A stretch of DNA of 64,000 nucleotides, taken from the NCBI GenBank assembly GCA_014904845.1, contig MU119464.1:1-64000 (forward strand), written 5' to 3'. Positions 31,025-41,331 of the stretch are shown piece after piece (positions within the stretch are counted from its first letter, which is position 1; each line of letters begins with the position of its first letter). The notes under the pieces were generated by a model. It worked only from the letters and a program-made list of their open reading frames with translations. It made no database searches and had not been told where the DNA came from. The DNA comes from Acephala macrosclerotiorum. Taxonomy: Eukaryota > Ascomycota > Leotiomycetes > Helotiales > Mollisiaceae. A program made the translations under genes and the position numbers.

Positions 31025-33792
31025 ATGTCTTTTCCAGCCCGAGAGGGCAAGAGATGTTTATTATGTACTTTTAAATCTTCACCATGTCTTCCCTTTTCAA
31101 CACCACTTAAGGGTGCCAGATCCTTCACCTTTGCAGCCCACGAAGTCCGTCGTTCTGCACGACCTGAGAGAAACGACGATGAAGAACGGCGAAGAGCCCC
31201 AGGAGACCGGACACGACCTTTACCTTCGCGGCCACGCCACGAACGATTTGGACGCAACGTCGATCAAGCACGATCAATAGACAGATCAGGAGACAGGACA
31301 TGGTCTCCAAGTATACAGAGAACCTCGAAGTTCGACAAAGTCAGTAATTGAAGAGTTTGAAGTGGCCAATCGCTCATACAGAATTACAGGACCTGACATG
31401 GACGCCAGCGAAAGATAGCACGGTCAGTGTAGGAGTCGAATTAAAAGATCAGTCGCTGATGTATATCCAATAGTTTCCTTCGAATATTAGACCAATTCCT
31501 CATGGCAGGAGAAAGTTCGGGGATATCTCTGCGAGCCCAAGCGAGATCAAGACGGGCTCGAAACGGATTCTGGCGAGAAAAGACACAACGTATGGTGTTT
31601 TCGGAAGACTCATGCTTGAAGAGCTCGATAGGTTGAGCATAATCCTGAAGAGGAACGACAACACAGAGTATACGGCATGGGGCATTACGTCGAAAGATGT
31701 GTTGCAAGTTCGCCTCGACGAGTTTGAGGACCAGATTCAACATTGCACCCATTTGGCCGAGAGCGGGAGAGCAAACAAGGAGGAGAATCCGCTGTTCTCT
31801 CGATTTCGGCGAGCATTCGTTGTGGGAGGTGTAAAATCTTTAGGCGCCGAGGTCAAATTCGCGTTCATCAACTATGTGGTTGAAGCCAAATTCTCGGCGC
31901 AGGATAAGACGAATCAAGAGAAGCTGGCAGATCTTCGATATCCTTTCGAATGGTTTCCTGCTACGAGGGCGTTACAGCGTACTATACATCTACACGTTGG
32001 CCCTACGAATTCGGGCAAGACATATCATGCGCTCAAGAGGCTTGAAGCAGCAGATACTGGTATATATGCTGGTCCATTACGGCTGCTAGCCCACGAAGTG
32101 TATTCGAGATTCAATGCCAAGGGAAAGTCTTGCATGTTGGTCACTGGCGAAGAACGTCGAATTCCTGAGGATGGAAGCATGAAAATGAGCAGTTGCACGG
32201 TCGAGATGATGCCTCTCAACAAAAAGGTTGATGTTGCAGTTATCGATGAGATTCAGATGATGGGAGACGCTGAACGTGGTTGGGCATGGACACAAGGCCT
32301 CTTGGGCGTGCAAGCGGACGAAGTGCACGTTTGTGGCGAGTTGCGTACCGTTCAACTTGTCACGGATCTTTGTAAGGCCATGGGAGACAAGATCGTAGTT
32401 CACAAGTATGAGCGACTCAGTCCGTTGGCAGCAGAGAAGAGCAGTCTTGGCGGTGATCTGACTAAACTCCGAAAAGGCGATGCAGTGATCTTGTTCTCTC
32501 GCGTGAGCATTCATGCCATGAAGGCAGATATCGAGAGGGTCACCGGCAAACGATGTGCCGTTGTCTATGGCTCATTGCCTCCTGAGACGCGTGCACAGCA
32601 AGCCGAACTTTTCAACAATCCAGACAACGAGTACGACTTTCTAGTCGCGAGTGACGCTGTGGGTATGGGTTTGAACTTGGGCATCAAGCGAATTATTTTC
32701 GAATCTGTCTCGAAGCACGACGGCATCTCGTTCCGGGTTATTCAGCCGTCTGAAATAAAACAGATTGCTGGACGCGCTGGCAGATACAAGACCGCTCATC
32801 AGGCCGTTAATGAAACACTCGTCGACGAAGACGCCAAGGACAGGGCACAGCTGCCATTGATCAAGGAGAGAGACTCCACAAATGGCTTAGTCACAACGCT
32901 TGAAAGATTCGACTTGTCTGTCGTTCAGAAGGCAATGGATCTTGATGTGGAACCTATCAAGACTGCTGGTATCGCTCCGCCCTCAGATGTTCTGTTCCGG
33001 TTTGCGTCCTACTTTCCCAAGGGAACTGCCTTCAGTTACATTACCCAGCGCCTTTACGATATGTCCAGGCTCAGCGATATCTTTCACATGTGCCGGCTGA
33101 AAGAGCAAACGCAAATAGCGGACTTGATCGAACCTTATCCTTTGTCAACCATGGATCGGATCACATTCATGGCTGCACCTGTAGCTCTGCGTGAGTTTGG
33201 ATTCGGTAGGATCGTTCAAGAGTTCGCTGAATGTGTTGCCACTCAATCTGGAGGAGAGCTTTTGGATCTCAAAACTCTCGACCTGGAATTGATTGACGTA
33301 CACAGGGACGAGTTTCCATTCGGCGAAAAAGCATATCTGCGCCAGATGGAGAACTTGCATAAGGCTCTGACACTGTATCTCTGGCTAAGTTACAGATTCG
33401 CTGGTGTGTTCAGAAGCCAGGCTCTTGCATTTCACGTAAAAAGCTTGGTTGAGAAGAAGATTGATGAGTGTTTGGCTGATGTACATTACGATGCTGCGAA
33501 GAGGAGACAACTCAATTTCCTCAGAAAGAGGGCATTAGAGCTGGAGATGGCGGAACAAGAAGCACAACGAGAAGCTCAGGAAAACTTGGGCTCTGAAGAA
33601 CTTACCGAGCACGAGGATGCAGCAGAGGATAATTCGGATGAGATTAGTGCGCTTGAAGGCGAAGTTGCAGATGTGGCAGAGGAAAATGACGAGTTGGCTG
33701 ACTTGGATGAGCAAGAGCAGTCGCCTGCATCCGAAGCGAACATCCCGATTCTACCTGAAGAGCGGCTGAAACCGGAGTCAGTCCGCACCTGA
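31025..33792 (+). CDS. suv3: Mitochondrial ATP-dependent RNA helicase Suv3
   Basis: Main exon 31474-33792, preceded by two short exons deduced from splice signals (31025-31339 and 31390-31422), total 888 residues. Suv3 unwinds RNA with ATP and works with the mitochondrial 3'-5' exonuclease in the degradosome. Walker A is GPTNSGKT at about residue 292, the DExH-type box is DEIQM near 374, and the motif VI region is QIAGRAGRY. The characteristic C-terminal segment LYLWLSYRFAG is present. The first exon is rich in Arg, Ser and Thr, fitting a mitochondrial targeting sequence. The last 70 residues are strongly acidic. Both short introns would use GTCAGT donors, which is unusual, and the middle exon is only 33 nt; this 5' model is tentative, while the helicase assignment is secure. 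Confidence 0.9.
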
Positions 33793-34607
33793 GGTCCAGC
33801 GGTGGTACAATATGTATGAAATGATGTATAATCGGTGTAAAATATAGAAAAATAGTGTCTTATGGTTTTCTATTGGATTGAGTGGGATTCATGGAGTGAA
33901 TCGATGCTTTGGATATCTCATCAGCGGTTCCTTCCTTTCGTTGCGAATCTTAATGTCCAACAGCAAAGCCTACCATCAGCCTCCACTCCATACAAATATT
34001 TACAATCAAGCAATGCATTGAGAAAAGAGAGCTCATCAACTCTAGGTATCATGATTCACTTGGCGTATTGGTTGAAATTTGTGGGTACAAATGCAGTTTT
34101 CGCGGTCGCAGTTGACTTTGGATGCTCCTTTCTTCATTGCCTGAAGGTTGGCAACTCGCACCTTGAAGCCGGTTCAGCATCCCATGCGAGCATCTCACAT
34201 TAGCTATATTACTTTGAGGCACGGATGAGCAAGTTCTAGAGTATTCAAAGCCATTACAGTGGAATAATCAAAATGCAAAATGCATTCAAATTCAAATTTC
34301 ACGATCGCTTCCTCGCAAAGCACCTCGTCGCTCCTTCCTCCAACACCATCATTCTTCCCCCAAACATCCTCGCACCTTCTCCTTCTACCAACACTAGCCT
34401 CCCACCAATTTCCCACTTCAAACACCCTCTCTTCTTCTCTCTTCCTTTCCTTTTTTCTTCACCACACATACACTACATCACCAACCACCTCACCTCCCTG
34501 TACTGCTCCACGTTATCTCTCCTCTCAACCGTTCGCAAGGGTCGAGTTACTGCCAACGACGCATCACATTCAAGCCCGGAAATCCCGCAGTGCTTCGTTT
34601 GTCTATA
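33793..34607. other. Intergenic, pyrimidine-rich towards its end
   Basis: Contains the 3' flank of suv3 and, at about 34330-34530, a strongly CT-rich tract resembling a fungal promoter or leader. The long Ser/Thr/Pro open frames across it are translations of that tract, not protein. Confidence 0.5.
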
Positions 34608-35114
34608 ATGCCGAGGTAGTGACGTTCACAACCTAGAGGATTTTGTACCTGCAAGTCCACGGATATTTAATCAAGCGTGAGCGTGGTTTGGTGGTGTGGC
34701 CCTTTAGTGAGGGAGAGCCTAGGCTGTGCTTTTGTATGTGTGGTAGTACAGAGAGGCGTTTCATAAGGTATGTGATGCTGCACATGTTAATGAAATGACT
34801 GACGTTCTGTCTAGATATCGAGAAGAATACCAAAACGGGGTGCATGTGGTATTTTGCTGTGTGCTTGGTTGGTTGTTGAGACTCGTTTTTGAAGGTAGGT
34901 CGCTGGTTCGGCTGTGGTTGAGATTGATGACTTGATGACTGACGCTGGTGCAGGAAATCGAAGAACGAGACCGAGACAAGAAGAGAGGTACGAAATTTGT
35001 GGCGCAAGACACATTGAAGATATTGAGAGGATAGGAGGAAGCCGCCTGCAGGTTCGTTGGCCCTGTCAGCTAAAACCAGATTGCCTGAAGTTAATTGTGC
35101 TGAGCCATCACTGA
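34608..35114 (+). other. Possible spliced transcript, coding status unclear
   Basis: Two segments look like authentic introns: 34768-34814 (GTATGT, branch gactgac, ctag) and 34895-34953 (GTAGGT, branch gactgac, gcag). Their phases (2 and 1) are consistent with one continuous frame that ends at a stop at 35112-35114. A CT-rich leader lies upstream, and an ATG at 34608 could be joined by a further intron. The resulting short Cys- and Arg-containing peptide (LCFCMCGSTERRF, then NRRTRPRQEERYEICG) matches nothing I recognise. It may be a small gene, a decayed gene, or a spliced non-coding RNA. Confidence 0.3.
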
Positions 35115-35884
35115 TCTTGGGATTGTAGTTGCTATTTTCGATCCTGTTCCACCACCCTCGCGCTATCGAGTATAAGAATTTTAGTACCAATCACATCTTG
35201 AGCCAGGGGCACACTCCCTAGGATAGAGCGGTAAGCTGCAACATGTTCTAATCCTGGATTGCTTGGACTTGTCAATGTCATAAGATTCACACTTTCTTCC
35301 TCAACAGTACTTGTTGTCTTCGCTTCGGGACCCAGAACAGGATAGATCAAAGTATGTCTTCGTCGTTCAGGGGAGGAAATAACCTGTAGGCTCGTTCCTC
35401 TTGATCAGTCAAGCCGGCCTGGGTCCCCTAGGACAAATCCTGGTCACAGAAACATAATTGACCTTCGGAGTGTGTTTCCAAGCCTCAATCCCGCTTTACG
35501 ACAGCATCGGTATTGAGCATTCGAATGCTAATTTCCATCGCGCATTGGCCTTACAGATAGTGCGCAGCAGAGAACAGCAAGTTCACCGCCACCTAGGCCT
35601 CCAACGCCATAGGCTACTGTTAGCTGGATAACTGATGCTTTGAACTTAATACTTCGAACGAGTAAACCAGCAAGCACGAGTTAACCTCGTAAGGTCACAT
35701 TCTGTTCTTGAGAGATGGAATGTATCCGACAGGTGCGCTGACCCGATGGCTAAGATTGCAATCTCTAAGGGCTAACCTCTAGCTTTGAAGGTCCCATCCT
35801 CTCGCTGTCCCTCGAAGCAATTTCCGCCTCTCACACCACTCAACTCACCAAGAGATGGATTCCATTTTCAATTCGAGAATTCTC
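35115..35884. other. Intergenic, no feature seen
   Basis: 3' flank of the HET gene and sequence of unknown role. No open frame with a motif, no RNA gene. Confidence 0.5.
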
Positions 35885-38020
35885 TCATCTCAATTCTATT
35901 GTTTTTGTTTTTGCTTCCGGGTCTTCCAAGGCTTCTCCGTCCATGATTCCGTGAACAAAGCAGTCACCAACGAGGAAGTAGCTTGCTGATGCAGTGTCTC
36001 GACGAAGAAGGAACGGGACATCTCCACCAAGCAAAACCCAGACCTGGTCATCAACCTCTGCATTGCCAATTCCCATGAATCCCTTCTCAGTGAGGAAAAA
36101 CTTGAGGCCTCTCGTCATGATTCTGATCAAGTCATCGAACATGTCAACGCTGTTGTCACCAGAACTTCTGTGGGCTATGGGGCTCTCCATATGCTTCAAC
36201 CAGGCGTCAAACACGTCTTCTTGGTCAGCTGGAGCCCTCACGATGATATGGTGTTTTGAGGGATCGCTGTTGAAACTATAGGTGGCATCACCTGTTACCG
36301 TGCGGAGGAAGTTCTCTCGCCATACGGTTGGTGAGAGGTCATTGCTGGCATTCCGGCATATATTATACCACTCCCTCAATGCCTTCAGTCTGCCTGAAGG
36401 GTTCTTCTCGCATGCTTGCCCCATTTGAACAACACGATCGAACAATACCCCATCAATTGAGAGTCGACCATCGCTGTGGCTCTGCGCCACGGGTTTTGTG
36501 CCCTTGGACGCCCGATACGCTTCGATTTCAAGTCTTCGACATTCAATATAGTAAAGTTCATCGTCTGGATCAGAGCTCCAATCATAAATCCAGCTCGGGT
36601 AATGCTCATTCAATGTGCGTTGGCCTTTAAAAACATGCAATTTTTCTTGCTTGCGTATGAGGCAAAGCGCGAGTCGTCTGTATACTTCTTGTTTGCTAAG
36701 TGTATAGTCGGGGATCAATTCATTGGGAATGTCCGGCGCAAGTGCCGACAGGCCATACACCATATCTTACAGCAAGGACTATCAGTTTTGCTACAATTTC
36801 CGTGGCAAAGCTCGGTGGCACAAATGGCTATCTTCAATGACCCAAGGGGGACTTACTCGAGGATTACTAGTCTTTCGATTGCGATGATATAGTAGAATGT
36901 GGTAGAATTTCGCCCAGTCTCTGACATCTTGTGGTTGCCCAAGATCTTTGATCTTTCTCCAAAGCAGCATCATGTCGTTGGCTTGGTTGCTTCTGAGCTT
37001 AGCCCATGACTTTTGACAGCATCCTCCACCATGTTTAGCTGCATTCTCCATCGCAGCCGAGAACATCTGCATTGGGGCAGACAACGAGCCACATATGACT
37101 ATTGCTTGGGGCGACAAAACATATTCTTGCACGACCCTGCACGTTGAAGTCTCGGTATCAGTCTCCATATTTCTGAGATGCAGAGCAGCGGAAGGGATAG
37201 CTCAGAAGTATCTCGGAGCTCGAGAAACATTGATGAGGGGAAATTGCTCTGAGCAAGTGACCTACCACAGCCTATTCCACCAAGATGAAGAAACAAGAGC
37301 CATAAATCCTTCGAGGGCTCCACGATCAAAGGGCCTACGTTCATTATTTTTGTGATAACATAACAGTTCGTGGAAGTGCTTCTCGGCTGCAAGTTCATTG
37401 ATCATATTGAAGGCTTTGAACATAGTGTCATCTCTTGTCCAGGATTCTGGCTCGGTTCTTATGCCGTCCTCGACAGTTCGAATGTCCAGGCTGTTGGTTC
37501 TGTAGTCTCCCAGCCAGAGGAATACTCGAACGCATGATTGGTAGATCTCTCTCATGAGGACGACCTGGTGCGATTTCTCATCGTTGCTTTGTTGATTAAT
37601 GCATAACGCATCGGCCCACATTGTTCGAGGTTCTGCTGCTTTCCGCAGGCGCCGCAAGGCGAGAAAGAGGTTCTTCTTGATCGAGTAGGGATGCCCATTG
37701 ACTAATATGTCATGGAAACCGACCTCTGCGTCCCATGCGTATGAAAGAGCCTCGTATTGACGATCCGCTTCACTTAGAGGAAGTGTCTTGAGCTGGCAAG
37801 AGATTGGGTCTGCCCATGCTCCAGGTTGCAGAAGGAGGATCCTGACCTCTTTTGACTCTGTTTTAAGCGGCTGATACAGAGAATTCGTCTCGCTGGCACC
37901 ATTGTTTAAGGTCCCCTCCTTGACCCCAGCATCGGTGTCTGGACATTTTAGTTGGCCGTTTGCCGATTTCAAAACCAAATCTCGAGGGCTGAACTGTGCA
38001 TGATGTGGAGGAGCGTTCAT
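35885..38020 (-). CDS. HET-domain protein, possibly frameshifted
   Basis: Heterokaryon-incompatibility domain protein of about 640 residues on the minus strand. Exon 1 (38020-37266) holds the HET domain: YEALSYAWDAE near residue 89, ILVNGHPYSIKKNLFLALR, then MWADALCINQQ and QVVLMREIYQSCVRVFLWLG. Exon 2 (37136-36857) continues from RLW with VVQEYVLSP. Exon 3 (36765-35885) begins MVYGLSALAPD. HET proteins trigger programmed death or growth arrest on non-self recognition; the partner locus is unknown. The second splice does not keep phase: exon 2 ends at ...SNPR with donor GTAAGT in phase 0, whereas exon 3 needs one extra base to read D-M-V-Y. Either a weaker donor a few bases upstream is used (losing SNPR), or a base has been lost and the gene is broken. 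Confidence 0.8.
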
Positions 38021-38514
38021 CCGGACATTGAGCGGTTAAGAAAACGGAACAAATTCTTTCAGACATCGTTCGTTATCCCAAAGATTCGGCAAAGATCCCA
38101 AGATGCAAGGTGACATGCCATACATTCAGCCGCAGCATGCTGCTGAACTCGCTTGGCGGCCAATCACAACCCCAATCTCCTTTAGGCGTTCAGGGCGTTC
38201 ACACTCAATGGTAGCGGTACACAAAACAACATCGGAGCAGAATCGGAGCTCGCTCGTATTACTTTTTCTGCACTGTGGCAGTTTTCCCACTGAGGAATTT
38301 CCAGTCTGAATCTAACAACTCAACGCTAATTAATTCTCCCCAATTTCCACCAAAGCAAGTCCGGTAATTATTTCCTCCCTCGCCGCAATCTAATCTCAGT
38401 GGCGATTTCGTCATAGCTAAATTGCTTTGCCTTGCCACTTCTAAAGTCCCAACCACCCAAGCATGCGAAAAGAATGATTGAGTGAAGGCATCCTCTACCT
38501 CCCGCACGACGTCA
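38021..38514. other. Spacer between HET gene promoter and GH94 remnant
   Basis: Promoter region of the HET gene on the minus strand. No other feature. Confidence 0.5.
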
Positions 38515-39690
38515 TTACTGAGGTACGAGAACGGATAGGTTGTACGTCGCACCGGATTTGATTCCCGTGACTCGAACTCCAGGCAAGACCTTGCCGTTGT
38601 GAATCACCATCACCTCCTTCAAAGCCGTTTCTGCGACGAATATCAACCTGGAATGTCGCTCCACGGAACTTACGGGTGGCTTTGATCTCGTTCCACTCCG
38701 AAGGTAGTTGAGGACGGATGCTCAGGCCCTCGGCGTCGCCGCGAAGACCACAGAGACCTTCGATAAAGCAGCGATAGACCCATGTAATGGTTCCTGTGTT
38801 GAAGAGCTGGCTGGAACGACCTGCTGTGCGAGGATACTCGTGGTAAGCGCCGCGGTAGTAGTTGGGAATGTAGATGGGTAATTGTCCTCGCTAGACGTAG
38901 TCCTCTTCTGTTGGGCCGGGAAGCATCTGACGGAGGAGCTTGTAGGCATGATCTGAATCTCTGATGGTGTAGAGATTGCAGATGTAGAAGATTGCAGCGT
39001 GGTTGTAGACTGAGCCATTTTCTGCTGAACTTGGATACTTCTGAGTAACTCGACCGACGTCTTCGCGCATCTTGCTGAAGGGTGGTGCGAACATAGTCAA
39101 GCCATAGGGAGTGCTATTCGCTTGTCGACTTCTGAGAGCATCTTGGCACGTTGTTCGGGACTAGCTGCGCTGCTGAGGATGGAGAATGTTTGAGGGTTGA
39201 GCCAGATGCGACCTTCGACGTCTTTTTGGGTGCCGAAGACTACTCCGTCGCCTGTGATGCCGCGTGCGAACCAATCTCCATCCCAAAGATGTTCGTTGGC
39301 GGAGGTGTTGCATTCTTCCATTCTAGCACGATAGTGAGCTGCTAATTCCTTCTTGCCTTGCTATTCACAAACCGCGGCCCACAGGTGAAGTGCATAACCA
39401 CTAGCTACAGTGAGCCAACCCGATACACCCTTGCCTTTGTAGCCCACCATGTTCATGGGATCGCACCAGTCACCTTGGGTAATGTAACTCAGGCCACGCT
39501 CGTCACGAGCTGAAAGGAGCCAGTCCATGGCGCGGCTGATGGCGTCGAGTACGGTGTAAGTCTTCCCAGGAACCTTCTCCTTCAAAGGCGCATAGTCTGC
39601 GGTCTCAGCCAGGTAGGCGTCCAGGGTCACTAGTAGCCAGACTATTCTTGCGTACTGCTGGTAAACGGACTTCCCCATCTCCACCAGTAG
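38515..39690 (-). pseudogene. GH94 (cellobiose/chitobiose phosphorylase-like) remnant
   Basis: The minus strand reads as the C-terminal ~390 residues of a GH94 glycoside phosphorylase (NdvB/ChvB-type C-terminal domain), broken into pieces. In order: [60 protein letters not shown]; stop TAG at 39361-39363; EHLWDGDWFARGITGDGVVF and EGRIWLNPQTF; a one-base loss near 39110; MREDVGRVTQKYPSSAENGS; stop TAG at 38891-38893; [25 protein letters not shown]; a one-base gain near 38630; then a tail ending with stop at 38515-38517. Both stops are explained by CAG to TAG. The N-terminal part is absent: homology ceases at about 39660-39690, where an unrelated hydrolase remnant begins on the other strand. 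Non-functional. Confidence 0.8.
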
Positions 39691-40524
39691 TCATCATTGA
39701 GGCTGGCCTCGGAGGATCGAGTGCAGAGTGGGTAGCCGTTGCTCGACTTATATCTGCACGGGTGAGAGTCTTGTTCTACGATCGTGCTGGATATGGAAGA
39801 AGCAAGCTTATTCCAGACGACCCTCCCATTTCTGCCCAACCTTTAACGGCAACCAAAAGATTTGAAGATTTGACGAAGTTGTTGGAAGTCACTGGTGTCT
39901 CTCCTCCTTGGATATTAGTCGGTCATAGTTATAGAGGAGTCTTGGTTAGAGAATTTCTGGCTATGCATGGGAAAGAGAAGGTAGTGGGGATGGTAGTCGT
40001 CGACAGTGCGATTGTGCGGACAAAGCTGCCTGATGGCTGGCCGACACTGTTAGCTGATGCTTCATATTTTGATGTTGTTGGGTTGGAGAAGAACCGAGTT
40101 CTGAGTGACGAAGAATGGGCAGACTTGAAGAGTAATGACGAAGGTAATGAGCCAACTGTGGAGCCCGAGGAAGCGTGCATGAAAGCCAGTATAGATGGAG
40201 TAAACGAGCAAGTTGGGGGGGGGGGAACGGCTGTTGGGTGATGGGAGACTGAGTGTAATCTTTGCGAACGAGTCTGTTGACTTGCAGAAAGTTTATGAGT
40301 GGGGAGTTGAGCGTGGAAACGGTACTCCAGAGGCAAGGGAGGCGCTGAGAAAGAGACTAGAGGACATGGTTGAAGTGGACAAAAAAGGACAGAGAGCGCA
40401 TCTGAGCTTGTCGAGTCAGAGCAGGTTTGTGTATGCGGAAGGCCATGCAAGGACACACAATCTACAACTCGTTTACCCTCAGCTTATTGCTGGTGAGGTC
40501 AGATGGGTGTTGGAAGGGAAGTAG
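39650..40524 (+). pseudogene. Alpha/beta-hydrolase remnant, frameshifted
   Basis: The plus strand reads as a small alpha/beta-hydrolase: [20 protein letters not shown], then VRVLFYDRAGYGRS, and the nucleophile region WILVGHSYRGVLVREF. The elbow should be G-x-S-x-G; here the final Gly is Arg (GHSYR), a GGA-to-AGA-type change that would disrupt the turn. A run of 11 G at 40215-40225 shifts the frame: before it the reading stops at 40241, after it the frame one base over continues (RLLGDGRLSVIFANESVDLQ, then VYAEGHARTHNLQLVYPQLI) to a stop at 40524. No ATG precedes the conserved start, which abuts the GH94 remnant. A sequencing error in the G-run is possible, but the missing start and altered elbow argue for a pseudogene. 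Confidence 0.75.
40215..40225. repeat. Homopolymer of 11 G
   Basis: Uninterrupted G run inside the alpha/beta-hydrolase remnant, at the exact point where the reading frame changes by one base. Such runs are prone to replication slippage and to assembly errors. Confidence 0.9.
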
Positions 40525-41331
40525 TACATTCGATGTTAGGAAACAGGGAAGGGATGAAAGAACTCTGTACTGTATGATAATAGTTTCAAGAAATTTCGAT
40601 AAGGGAATTCTCAGACCCCACGAGATAATAGAAGCCACTTGATTTTCTGGGGAACAAAGTGGCTGCCTTCGTATATGAGATAATCATCTAGATGAACAGT
40701 TGCGGGGAAAATGCAGTTGCGCATCCAGTCGAGATAAACGCAACTCGCGCTTTAATGTGGGGAGGTGGGGGATTTGCAAATTACACGCAGGCCCCGAAGC
40801 CCACATGATCTGCCCATCTTGAAACTGGATGTTTCGAAGTTGCGAAACATGGGGGTCATGTCGTGGTGTACAGTAAGCTGCGATGGTTTGGTGAATGGAG
40901 CGAGGGACTGGAATGCTTGTGGTAGAGACATGTATCTGTGCCGAGAGTCGACTTATGCAGAGATTGTTCTTCGATGAAAATACAACCCCCGAATAAACAC
41001 GGAATTAAAAAGTATATTAGAAGCACCAGAATTTGTACGGGTGTGCGAAGACATATTTATATACTGAATATGAGGAAGCATCGTCCGGGATCTTGCCGAG
41101 CCAGCAAAACACCACTCTCCAGCCTTGCATGACGACCTACGAGGCTAAGTTCACACAACGTTTCATCGAAGAAATCTCCACGAGCTCATCGTCCGGGCTC
41201 CATTTCGAAACGTTCTGCTAAAAACATTGGAGTTGTGCCGCAGCTCCAATTGACGGATCCCACTTTCCGATGGTTTGAATACCGCTTCCTACCTTTGACC
41301 TCCAGAGTCGGCCACACTTCCAACCATCACG
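40525..41331. other. Intergenic, promoter side of the GH125 gene
   Basis: About 800 bp without a credible coding frame or RNA gene. The last 100 bases are the immediate upstream region of the start at 41332. Confidence 0.55.

Noticed and set aside
35132..35880. Additional exon of the HET gene downstream of its stop
   Set aside because: Frame ends at 35885 with a normal stop and no acceptor leads to a conserved continuation.
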